Shown piece after piece: positions 50,325 through 58,846 of a stretch of 64,000 nt of DNA. This DNA comes from Niabella sp. (GTDB lineage: Bacteria > Bacteroidota > Bacteroidia > Chitinophagales > Chitinophagaceae). Made by a program: the position numbers and the translations under genes. The notes beneath the pieces are model-generated. The model did not search any database and had not been told where the DNA came from. It was given only the letters and a program-made list of their open reading frames with translations. Position 1 is the first letter of the stretch. Each line of letters opens with the position of its first letter. Location of the stretch: the NCBI GenBank assembly GCA_027493055.1, contig JAPUDO010000118.1:1-64000 (forward strand), in the 5' to 3' direction.

Positions 50325-53297
50325 ATGCAGATGAAAAAAACTTATTTATTGATGCTCCTGGTATTGATTTTGAATGGAGCAGGCGCTTATGCTCAAACAG
50401 ATGTGATACCCTTAAAAGGTACTGTTACCAATCATTTGGGAGAAGCACTGTCCAGGGCTACAGTTACGGCAAAAGAAGCGGCCGTTTCGGCTGTTGCAGA
50501 TAACAATGGTTCTTACTCAATCAGCGTGCCACGCACAGATACGCTGATTTTTTCAGCGGCGGGTTACCAGGAAAAAAGGCTGCCGGTTATAACCAGCGGT
50601 GTAATGGACGTTACGCTGCTTCCGGTTGATACAAAGCTGGATGAGGTGGTGGTAATAGGGTATGGAAAGCAATCAAGGAAGTTTGTTACGGGGGCCGTTA
50701 CAAAAGCTGAGATTGTAAAGGATATACCTAATACAAGCATTACCCAATCTCTTCGCGGAAGAGTGGCCGGTGTTCAGTTTACTGATAACGGCCGGCCGGG
50801 ACAAAACGGAACGATATTAATCCGTGGGCCCAGGTCGCTGAGCGCAGGTAATAATCCGCTTATTGTGGTAGACGGAATTATTTATAATGGCATATTGTCA
50901 GATGTTAACCCGAATGATATAGAGTCGCTGGAGATTCTGAAAGATGCTAGCGCTTCCGCTATTTATGGATCGAGGGCTGCAAACGGTGTTATATTGATTA
51001 CATCAAGGAAAGGTGTTTCAGAAAAGCCTGCCATTAATGTCAATACTTTTACCAGCACTTCTTCTCCCGGGTACAAGGTTAAATTGCTGAGCCCCGAACG
51101 GTATGTTCAGAAGATATTAGATGCAAGAAGGGAGCTGGGACAGGAAGCAGATCCTGAAAAGGTTGCCAGCTATATGGCTCCCAATGAGGCCGAGAACTAC
51201 CTGGCAGGCAGAACCGTAGATCCCTATGATGTAGCTACTCAAAAGGACGCAGGCATCCGGTCAATTGATATCAATATGGCCGGCAAAACCCAAAGGACCA
51301 ATTATTTTATATCAGCTTCATTTGCCGATGAAAAGGGAATTATTTTAAATGATCGCCAGAAACGCACTACTTTCCGGATCAATCTTGAAAATAAAATTAC
51401 CAATTGGCTTACTGCTGGTACCAATACCATGTATGGCAGAAGGGATTTTTCGGGCATATTGCCTAACCTGGACTTTTTTTACCAGTTAAGCCCCTATGCT
51501 ACCATTTATAAAGAAGACGGTTCGCCTCGGCAGTTTGTTGTAGACGGAGAAAACGTAGCAGGTAATCCCATGTATAATCCTTATTTCAGATCTAACCAAC
51601 AGGTGCAGAATAATTTGTTTGCTAATTTTTATGCTATGTTGCAGGCTCCTTTTTTAAAAGGGCTATCGTACCGCATCAATGCCAGTCCCAATGTGAGGTG
51701 GATTAATTCCTACAATGCCGTTCGGCAGGATACCAGCCTGGCTAATAATACTAAATCGGCCAGCAAGTCGCTGACTAATTATTATGATTGGATGATTGAG
51801 AATATTCTGAATTATAATAAACAGATCAATGCAGCTAATCACATAGATGTAACATTGCTTTATTCCAGGAACTCCCAGTTCTCAGAAGCTACAGGTGCTA
51901 ATGCTTCATTAATGTCTACAGATGTTTTAGGCTGGAATAACCTGGGTTTGGGTGAAACGCAGACCGTATCCTCTTCGGCAGCCAGGATTCAGGGCGTATC
52001 GTATATGGGACGGTTAAATTACCGGTTACTGGGACGCTATTTAGCTACGTTTACGATCCGCAGGGATGGCAGTTCCGTATTTTCAGAAAATCATAAGTAT
52101 GCTACATTGCCTTCCGCTGCGCTAAGCTGGATCGTTTCTGAAGAGCGCTTTATAAAGAACAGCCCGTTTGTTAACCTGTTAAAATTAAGAGCTTCCTATG
52201 GCGCGGTAGGCAACCAGGCTATAAGTGCTTATCAGTCCCTGAGCAGGATAGGAACGCAGCGGTATGTTTTTGGAGATGGCGGTACCACCAGCCTGGCGTA
52301 CTATCCAAGCAATATGGCGAATAGCAATTTGAAATGGGAAACTACGTACAGCACTAATATCGGCCTTGATTTCGAAGTACTGAAGGGTAGGATTGGGGGT
52401 ACTGTTGAATATTATTATATGAAAACAAAAGACCTGCTGGTAACAAGAGACCTGCCCAGGATGACCGGCTTTACCAGTGTGTGGACCAACCTGGGCCAGG
52501 TAGATAACAGCGGGATAGAGATAACGCTGAATACAACCAATATCCGTGCTAAAAATTTTGAATGGCGGTCGTCATTTACATTTTCAAGCAATAAGAACAG
52601 GATTGTGCATCTTTATGGCTCAGATACAAACGGAGATGGAAAGGAGGATGACGATATAGGGAATAAGTGGTTCATTGGTCAGCCCATTTACGCCTACTTT
52701 GATTATGTTTTTGACGGCATATACCAGGAAGGAGATACGGATATTCCTGCAGGATATAAGCCGGGCTATGTGAGGATTAAGGATGTGAATGGAGACGGCT
52801 CTATTACCGCTGATGACAGAACCATCATCGGGCAGGGGCAGCAGCCAAAAGTACGATGGGGCTTATTGAACGAATTTACGTATAAAGGGCTTACGCTATC
52901 GGTGTTTTTAAATGCTATGCAAGGCTGGATCTCCGATTTTGGATTAATAGGAAGGGGACCTGTAGAGCGTTCGCTGAATTTTATAGACTATGGCTGGTGG
53001 ACACCTGAAAATAAATCGCAGACACGCCCTTCTCTTTTTCATGAAAACAAGTACGGCCACAACTACTACCTGAGCAGGGATTTTGTAAGGATACAGGATG
53101 TGGCTCTTGCCTATAATTTTCCTAAGGCTATTTTGGACCGGTTCAAAATATCAAATATGAAGTTGATAGTAGCCGGTAAAAACCTGCACACTTTTACTAA
53201 ATGGATAGGGGCAGACCCTGAAAGCGGGGAAACTGCAAGAACCAGCTTATATCCCATGCCGCGAACCGTATCTGTTGGCCTTAATCTTGGATTTTAA
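50325..53297 (+). CDS. SusC/RagA-type TonB-dependent transporter (second pair)
   Basis: A 990-residue outer-membrane transporter. The signal peptide (LMLLVLILNGAGAYAQ) is followed by a carboxypeptidase-regulatory-like domain (LKGTVTNHLGEALSRATVTA), plug motifs (DEVVVIGYGKQSRKFVTGAV, LRGRVAGVQFTDNGRPGQN, DIESLEILKDASASAIYGS) and the barrel, ending RTVSVGLNLGF. It works with the SusD lipoprotein 25 bp downstream. Sialidase-fold proteins on both sides suggest an acidic or acetylated glycan as substrate. A start at 50331 (MKKTYLLML) is equally possible. Confidence 0.9.
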   Translation: MQMKKTYLLMLLVLILNGAGAYAQTDVIPLKGTVTNHLGEALSRATVTAKEAAVSAVADNNGSYSISVPRTDTLIFSAAGYQEKRLPVITSGVMDVTLLPVDTKLDEVVVIGYGKQSRKFVTGAVTKAEIVKDIPNTSITQSLRGRVAGVQFTDNGRPGQNGTILIRGPRSLSAGNNPLIVVDGIIYNGILSDVNPNDIESLEILKDASASAIYGSRAANGVILITSRKGVSEKPAINVNTFTSTSSPGYKVKLLSPERYVQKILDARRELGQEADPEKVASYMAPNEAENYLAGRTVDPYDVATQKDAGIRSIDINMAGKTQRTNYFISASFADEKGIILNDRQKRTTFRINLENKITNWLTAGTNTMYGRRDFSGILPNLDFFYQLSPYATIYKEDGSPRQFVVDGENVAGNPMYNPYFRSNQQVQNNLFANFYAMLQAPFLKGLSYRINASPNVRWINSYNAVRQDTSLANNTKSASKSLTNYYDWMIENILNYNKQINAANHIDVTLLYSRNSQFSEATGANASLMSTDVLGWNNLGLGETQTVSSSAARIQGVSYMGRLNYRLLGRYLATFTIRRDGSSVFSENHKYATLPSAALSWIVSEERFIKNSPFVNLLKLRASYGAVGNQAISAYQSLSRIGTQRYVFGDGGTTSLAYYPSNMANSNLKWETTYSTNIGLDFEVLKGRIGGTVEYYYMKTKDLLVTRDLPRMTGFTSVWTNLGQVDNSGIEITLNTTNIRAKNFEWRSSFTFSSNKNRIVHLYGSDTNGDGKEDDDIGNKWFIGQPIYAYFDYVFDGIYQEGDTDIPAGYKPGYVRIKDVNGDGSITADDRTIIGQGQQPKVRWGLLNEFTYKGLTLSVFLNAMQGWISDFGLIGRGPVERSLNFIDYGWWTPENKSQTRPSLFHENKYGHNYYLSRDFVRIQDVALAYNFPKAILDRFKISNMKLIVAGKNLHTFTKWIGADPESGETARTSLYPMPRTVSVGLNLGF

Positions 53298-53322
53298 AAA
53301 TAAACGAGTTAAACTGATTAAT

Positions 53323-54945
53323 ATGAAAAGTTATATTATTATCTGTATAGGATGTTTATTACTCTTCTCGTGTAATAAAGATGCTTTTTTGAAAGAAAAG
53401 CCATTGTCCAACCTGAGCCCTGAAAATGTTTTAACGGACTTTACCGGATACGAAAATTTAATTACCTCTTTGCATTACTACACAAGGGATGAGCTGACCG
53501 GAGATGATGTGTATCGTTATTTTGATATGTTTACCGGAACGGATCTCTGCACTACGGGGCAGCTGGCAGTAACCCAATTTGTAAATTACGAAACTTACCT
53601 GACTCCTGCTACTGCGGCAGCTTCCAGAACCTATAACTGGTGCTATACTTCTATATTACCCTATGCAAATTTGATTATTGAGGAGGCTTCCAAACCCGAA
53701 AATGCATCGGCTTTTGCATCGGAGGCACAAAAGAATGCAGTAATAGCGGAAGCAAAGTTCTTCAGGGCTTATGGTCATAATATACTGGCCAATCTTTATG
53801 GTGATATTTGTATCATGGACAGGTTTTATAAAGAACCTAAAACAGATTTTGTAAGGTCGCCACGCAAAGATGCTTATAAGCTGATTGCAGAAGACCTGGA
53901 ATTTGCCTCAAAATGGCTGCCGGTAACAGTTGCTAAAAATAAAGAGGGGCGCATAGTAAAAGGCGCTGCTGATCATTTGCTGGCCGAGGCTTACATAAGT
54001 CTTGGCGAATATGACAAGGCCATTGAAGCGGCAAACAGGGTAATTAACTCGGGTACTTATCGTCTTATGACAGAGAGATTTGGCGTAGATAAAAGCAAAC
54101 CGGGTGATGTGTTCTCAGACCTGTTTATCCAGGGAAACCAAAACAGGAGCACGGGTAATATGGAATCTATCTGGGTTTGGCAGTTTGAAGAGTTTACTCC
54201 TGGTGGAGGAGGAAGTTTGAATGGCAATCACCAGCCCAGGGGATGGATGCCTTTTATGGTGCAGTTTACTGATCCGGCTGGGAAATTAGGTTTTTCATTA
54301 AATAAAGATACCCTGCTGCGTGGGGTTGCTGTAATGCGTCCTAATCCTTATTTCCTGTATGATTTGTGGTTAAGTGATTGGGATAACGATATCAGGAACT
54401 CGAAGTACAATCTAAAAAGAGAATTCTGGTATAATAATCCCGCTTCGGCTTATTTCGGCAAAAAGGTAGAAGCGAGAACAACGCCATTGGACACTATGCA
54501 GCGGCTTTACCCTTATGTAAGAAAAGTGGAAGGCAAAGCATGGCAAAGCGATGTTAATAACGGAAGAAGCGGAAAGGACATGATCATATACCGCCTGGCT
54601 GAAACTTATTTACTAAGAGCAGAAGCCTATCTGAGAAAGGGCGATAAAGCAAATGCTGCTGCAAGCATTAATGTAGTGCGGGAGCGGGCTCAGGCCAAGC
54701 CAGTGCTGCCGGCGGATGTTACTTTAGACTATATCCTGGATGAGCGGGGGCGCGAGTTAATGGCAGAAGAGCCCAGGAAACGTACCTTGTGCAGGATGGG
54801 CATGTTAGTAGAAAGGGTGAAGAAATATAATATGAAACCTGAAACCAGGAACAGTGTTGCTGAAAAACATAATTTATACCCTATTCCCCAGGGCGCTATA
54901 GATGCCAATTTCTCTGTTAAGCTGGAGCAAAATCCTGGCTATTAG
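53323..54945 (+). CDS. SusD/RagB-type surface lipoprotein (second pair)
   Basis: A 540-residue lipoprotein. The signal ends CLLLFSCNKDAF with the lipobox cysteine. SusD motifs include EKPLSNLSPENVLTDF at the start, AEAKFFRAYGHNILANLYGD and RLAETYLLRAEAYLRKGD (the RagB/SusD TPR helix) and RGRELMAEEPRKRTLCRMG near the end. The ATG at 53323 is preferred over an in-frame start at 53275 within susC because it begins right at the signal peptide. Confidence 0.9.
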   Translation: MKSYIIICIGCLLLFSCNKDAFLKEKPLSNLSPENVLTDFTGYENLITSLHYYTRDELTGDDVYRYFDMFTGTDLCTTGQLAVTQFVNYETYLTPATAAASRTYNWCYTSILPYANLIIEEASKPENASAFASEAQKNAVIAEAKFFRAYGHNILANLYGDICIMDRFYKEPKTDFVRSPRKDAYKLIAEDLEFASKWLPVTVAKNKEGRIVKGAADHLLAEAYISLGEYDKAIEAANRVINSGTYRLMTERFGVDKSKPGDVFSDLFIQGNQNRSTGNMESIWVWQFEEFTPGGGGSLNGNHQPRGWMPFMVQFTDPAGKLGFSLNKDTLLRGVAVMRPNPYFLYDLWLSDWDNDIRNSKYNLKREFWYNNPASAYFGKKVEARTTPLDTMQRLYPYVRKVEGKAWQSDVNNGRSGKDMIIYRLAETYLLRAEAYLRKGDKANAAASINVVRERAQAKPVLPADVTLDYILDERGRELMAEEPRKRTLCRMGMLVERVKKYNMKPETRNSVAEKHNLYPIPQGAIDANFSVKLEQNPGY

Positions 54946-54981
54946 TATAAAATATTGCCTGGCATATTAAAAGTAAAGCAT

Positions 54982-56748
54982 ATGCAAAAGCTATTCAGAC
55001 TTGCAGGTAAATGGTTCTGGATTTTTATAGTGAGCGTTTTTTGCACAACATGCTTACATTCACAGAACACTATTGCAGAGTGGAACTTTAATAGTAAGGG
55101 ATCTCCATTTTTTGACCCAAAGTCTGCTCTGACTGTAATACATAACCGTCGGCCGCTTAAGATTGAGGATGGAGCAGTTTTTTTTAATAATTACATCGAA
55201 GATAGTGCTGACTATTTGAGCGTAAAGCATGATCCTGTTCTGACAGGTTATCACAAAGGTAATAAGGGCTATTCCTCTTACTCAATAGAGCTGGATGTGA
55301 AGCCTCTTGTTTTAAATGGTAAAGTATTATTGATTAGCAAGAGAGATGATAAAGGCAAGGGGATTGAATTGTATATTGATGAGGAAGGGAAGGTTGTTTT
55401 TTATATTTCGGGTGACAAAGGTTCGGGAATGCTAAAAAGCAAAAACGCTATTATAGCAGATAGTATGTGGCATAAAATAGCTGCTGTATGGGTGGGGGAG
55501 GAAGATGCCTATAATTTTCAAATAGTTGTAAATGGTGTTGTTTCCTGGGGTACACGTTTGGTAGGTAATCTTACTCCCACAACTACAGACATGACTTTCG
55601 GCGGAGCATATACTATGGTAAACCGGAAATATTTTTATGGGTGGATGGATAATATAAGATTAAGTAATAAGCGGGTTGATTTATTAAACCTTCCGGGAGT
55701 TGTTGACTTAACGCCGGCTTTAGCTACGGGAAAGCATCTTAGGGAGCAGCCTGGAATTATGAAGTATGAATTTATTACAGACTTACCTCCCACTGCAGAA
55801 TGCCATGCCGGCACCATAGTGGAGAACAGTAAGGGGGCAATACTTGCTGCCTGGTTTGGTGGAACCAGGGAGGGGCATGTAGATGTAAATATATGGTTGT
55901 CTCAAATGACGGATGACTCATGGAGCCATCCTGTCAGGATAACGGATACTCATGATTTTGATAGCTTGTATTCTTATAAATCAATTTTCAACCCATCATT
56001 ATTTCAGTATCCTGGTGGAGGACCTTTATTGCTTTTTTTTCTTACGGGGCCTTTGGGGTCGGGGTATGGAAATATGAAAACAAGCTATGACGGAGGGGTG
56101 ACCTGGACTAAAGCGAGACGATTACCCAAACCAATTAAAGGTGGCGACAAGAATAAATGTGTGTTACTTAAAGATGGTACCTTAGTATGCCCTAATAACC
56201 TGGGAGCTGTTCCTAAAATGGATTTTACAAGAGACTACGGACAAAGCTGGGCGGAGTATGCGGTGGTTCCTGATCCCGAAAATTATGGAGCGATACATCC
56301 TACTATCCTTATACATGAAAACCAGGAGCTTCAGATTCTGGCCCGGACACGTGCAGGAGCTATGGTTACATCATGGTCAAATGATGGCGGGAATACATGG
56401 ACACCATTAAGTAAAACTTCGTTGCCACAAAATTTTTCAGGTTTTGATGCTGTAACACTTTCCGATGGGCGGCACCTTTTAGTGTATAATCACGTATCAA
56501 TGGAAAAAGGACGGTGGGGCGGCCCCCGAACTCCTTTAAATGTTGCTATATCCAATGATGGCATTAACTGGGAGGCTGCTTTATTACTTGAAGATGAACC
56601 TGGAGAATATTCTTATCCGGCAGTATCACAGTCAAAAGACGGCATGGTACATATTATTTACACTTGGAACCGGGTACGGATGAAGTATGTAAAAGTTGAT
56701 CCATCAAGACTCATAACAAAACCTATTATTGACGGGATATGGCCTTAA
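54982..56748 (+). CDS. Exported LamG plus sialidase-fold (BNR) glycosidase
   Basis: A 588-residue exported protein. A signal (WFWIFIVSVFCTTCLHSQ) precedes a LamG/concanavalin-like domain of about 200 residues (YSSYSIELDVKPLVLNGKVLLIS, WHKIAAVWVG). The rest is a six-bladed BNR_2-type propeller of the 'predicted neuraminidase' group: TAECHAGTIVENSKG, AAWFGGTREGHVD, Asp-box-like SYDGGVTWTKAR and SNDGGNTWTPLS, YNHVSMEKGRWGG, FSYPAVSQSKDG-like EYSYPAVSQ. The canonical GH33 RIP motif is not seen. The propeller is a close paralogue of the next gene. An in-frame TTG at 54955 is rejected in favour of the ATG at 54982. Confidence 0.82.
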   Translation: MQKLFRLAGKWFWIFIVSVFCTTCLHSQNTIAEWNFNSKGSPFFDPKSALTVIHNRRPLKIEDGAVFFNNYIEDSADYLSVKHDPVLTGYHKGNKGYSSYSIELDVKPLVLNGKVLLISKRDDKGKGIELYIDEEGKVVFYISGDKGSGMLKSKNAIIADSMWHKIAAVWVGEEDAYNFQIVVNGVVSWGTRLVGNLTPTTTDMTFGGAYTMVNRKYFYGWMDNIRLSNKRVDLLNLPGVVDLTPALATGKHLREQPGIMKYEFITDLPPTAECHAGTIVENSKGAILAAWFGGTREGHVDVNIWLSQMTDDSWSHPVRITDTHDFDSLYSYKSIFNPSLFQYPGGGPLLLFFLTGPLGSGYGNMKTSYDGGVTWTKARRLPKPIKGGDKNKCVLLKDGTLVCPNNLGAVPKMDFTRDYGQSWAEYAVVPDPENYGAIHPTILIHENQELQILARTRAGAMVTSWSNDGGNTWTPLSKTSLPQNFSGFDAVTLSDGRHLLVYNHVSMEKGRWGGPRTPLNVAISNDGINWEAALLLEDEPGEYSYPAVSQSKDGMVHIIYTWNRVRMKYVKVDPSRLITKPIIDGIWP

Positions 56749-56810
56749 ATCAAAAAAAAGTTTTTAAAAGAGAGATGGCTTTGAAATTAATTAAATAAAT
56801 AAGAATTAAC

Positions 56811-57854
56811 ATGAGATTTCTTTTAGTAATGATGTTTAGTTTATTATTAAGTTTTGTTTCAGCACAACAGAATGTTGTAAAACTGAACGAATTTACATTT
56901 GATAAAGCTCCATTTAAGGAATGCCACGCTTCAACGATAGAGTACACGCCCGCAGGTCTGGTGGTTGCTTATTTCGGGGGAACTAAAGAGCAGAACCCCG
57001 ATGTGGAAATATGGGTGCAAAGAAGGATTAATAATCGCTGGACAGCACCGGTATCTGTGGCCAACGGGATACAGCATTCCCAAAAACGATATCCATGCTG
57101 GAACCCGGTTTTATACCAGGTTCCGGGCGGTGCATTATTACTCTTTTATAAAGTGGGGCCAAGTCCGCAAACATGGTGGGGCGAGCTGATTACCTCAAAG
57201 GATCATGGTAAAACATGGTCGGCGCCGCAGCGCCTTCCGGAAGATATCCTGGGCCCTGTAAAAAATAAGCCTGTTTTATTAAAGGATGGTACGTTGTTAT
57301 GCCCGTCAAGCACCGAAGTGACTTCCGGAAATGGGTGGCGTATGCATTTTGAGATGACTAAGAATTGGGGCAAAACATGGAGCATAACAGAAAAAATTGA
57401 TACAGTATCGGCTGTTAATGCCATTCAGCCAAGTGTGCTGTTTCACAAAGGAGGCCGGCTGCAGCTGCTGGCCAGGAGCAAAGATGACGGTGTAGTAAGC
57501 AGCTGGTCCGATGATAACGGTGTATCATGGTCAGAGTTGGAAAAAGAGGTTTTGCCCAACCCTAATTCCGGGACGGATGCTGTTACGCTAAAGAACGGAA
57601 CGCAACTGCTGATCTATAATCATGTAGGAAAAACAGGAAATCAGTGGGGTGGCAAGCGCTCTCCTTTGAATCTTGCCATAAGCAAAGATGGCATAAGCTG
57701 GAAGAACGTGGTTACTCTTGAAAGTGAGAACGGGGAGTTTTCTTATCCTGCAATTATCCAGGGTAAAGATGGCCTGGTATATATCTCTTATACCTGGAAC
57801 AGGCAGAAAATAAAATTTGTGATTGTTGATCCTGCTAAATTGGAAAAAATATGA
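56811..57854 (+). CDS. Exported sialidase-fold (BNR) glycosidase, tandem paralogue
   Basis: A 347-residue protein with a signal peptide (LLVMMFSLLLSFVSAQ) and only the BNR_2-type propeller. It shares with the preceding gene ECHASTIE, AYFGGTKE, LLKDGTLLCPS, TDAVTLKNGTQLLIYNHVG, SPLNLAISKDGISW and EFSYPAIIQGKDG. Asp-box-like repeats are SKDHGKTWSAP, TKNWGKTWSIT and SDDNGVSWSEL. It may release sialic-acid-like or other acidic sugars; classical RIP and other arginine-triad motifs are not obvious, so the substrate is open. Its stop overlaps the nucleoside hydrolase ATG by 4 bases. Confidence 0.83.
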   Translation: MRFLLVMMFSLLLSFVSAQQNVVKLNEFTFDKAPFKECHASTIEYTPAGLVVAYFGGTKEQNPDVEIWVQRRINNRWTAPVSVANGIQHSQKRYPCWNPVLYQVPGGALLLFYKVGPSPQTWWGELITSKDHGKTWSAPQRLPEDILGPVKNKPVLLKDGTLLCPSSTEVTSGNGWRMHFEMTKNWGKTWSITEKIDTVSAVNAIQPSVLFHKGGRLQLLARSKDDGVVSSWSDDNGVSWSELEKEVLPNPNSGTDAVTLKNGTQLLIYNHVGKTGNQWGGKRSPLNLAISKDGISWKNVVTLESENGEFSYPAIIQGKDGLVYISYTWNRQKIKFVIVDPAKLEKI

Positions 57855-58837
57855 ATGGGAATAGAATCGCAAAGAATTACCTGGTTTTGCTTTTCTTTAT
57901 GGGAGGCTTCTTCCTGAAAGGCAATACCCAGGGACCTGTTAAAGTAATACTGGATACAGACATGGGCCCCGATTATGATGATGTTGGGGCAATAGCTGTT
58001 TTACATTCACTGGCAGATAAAGGCGAAGCGGAAATACTCGCTACTATGTCATGTAATCATCATTATCTGACCGGTCCTACTATCGAATTGCTGAATACTT
58101 ATTTTAAGCGGCCACATATTCCTGTTGGTGTCCCCAGGTTGCTTGCAGTAAGTATGGGAGCTCCGCAAAAATGGCCTCAGCTATTAATGAAGAGCTATCC
58201 GCATTGTTACAATTCCAACGATGAATTGCCAGACGCTATCCAATTGTACAGGGAGCTTCTTGCTAAAGCTGATGATTCAAGTATTACCGTCATAGCAATT
58301 GGCTTTTTAACCAATTTATCAGATTTATTGAGGTCTCCGGCAGATAAAATAAGTCCAATGACAGGTACAGAGCTGGTTAAAAAGAAAGTAAAAAAACTGG
58401 TTTCAATGGCCGGCAGATTTCCGGTGGGTAGAGAATATAATGTTTATAAAGATGCGTTATCCGCCACTGAGGTTATTAACCGCTGGCCAACTCAAATTTA
58501 TTTTAGTGGTTGGGAAATAGGCAATGAAATAAGAACCGGGTTGAAAGTAGCCGGGAATGCTCAATTAAAAAACAGTCCGGTTAAGGATGTTTTTTCCCAG
58601 TGTATACCAATGGCACCGATGGATTCTTTGGGGCGGATGAGTTGGGACCAAACAGCAGTGTTAGCAGGCATAAGAGGCAGCAACCGGTATTTTGATTTGG
58701 TTGCAGGCAGGATGGTTATGCTGGAAAACGGGAAAAACGGATGGATTAATATGTCGGATGGCAGGCATTTTTATTATGTAATGAAAATGCCTCCGGGAAA
58801 GTTAAGTGAAGAAATTGAGCTGTTAATGATGCGGTAA
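57851..58837 (+). CDS. Exported inosine-uridine-type nucleoside hydrolase
   Basis: A 328-residue hydrolase. An N-terminal hydrophobic signal (YLVLLFFMGGFFLKGNTQ) suggests export, then the calcium-binding motif ILDTDMGPDYDD that defines the family. The segment MSCNHHYLTGPTIELLNTYF and late YFDLVAGRMVM fit the fold. It would cut N-glycosidic bonds of nucleosides and give free ribose, matching the ribose porter and ribokinase of the operon. Translational coupling to a sialidase-fold gene is unusual. Some members act on other ribosides. Confidence 0.85.
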   Translation: MNGNRIAKNYLVLLFFMGGFFLKGNTQGPVKVILDTDMGPDYDDVGAIAVLHSLADKGEAEILATMSCNHHYLTGPTIELLNTYFKRPHIPVGVPRLLAVSMGAPQKWPQLLMKSYPHCYNSNDELPDAIQLYRELLAKADDSSITVIAIGFLTNLSDLLRSPADKISPMTGTELVKKKVKKLVSMAGRFPVGREYNVYKDALSATEVINRWPTQIYFSGWEIGNEIRTGLKVAGNAQLKNSPVKDVFSQCIPMAPMDSLGRMSWDQTAVLAGIRGSNRYFDLVAGRMVMLENGKNGWINMSDGRHFYYVMKMPPGKLSEEIELLMMR

Positions 58838-58846
58838 GTCTTATTT

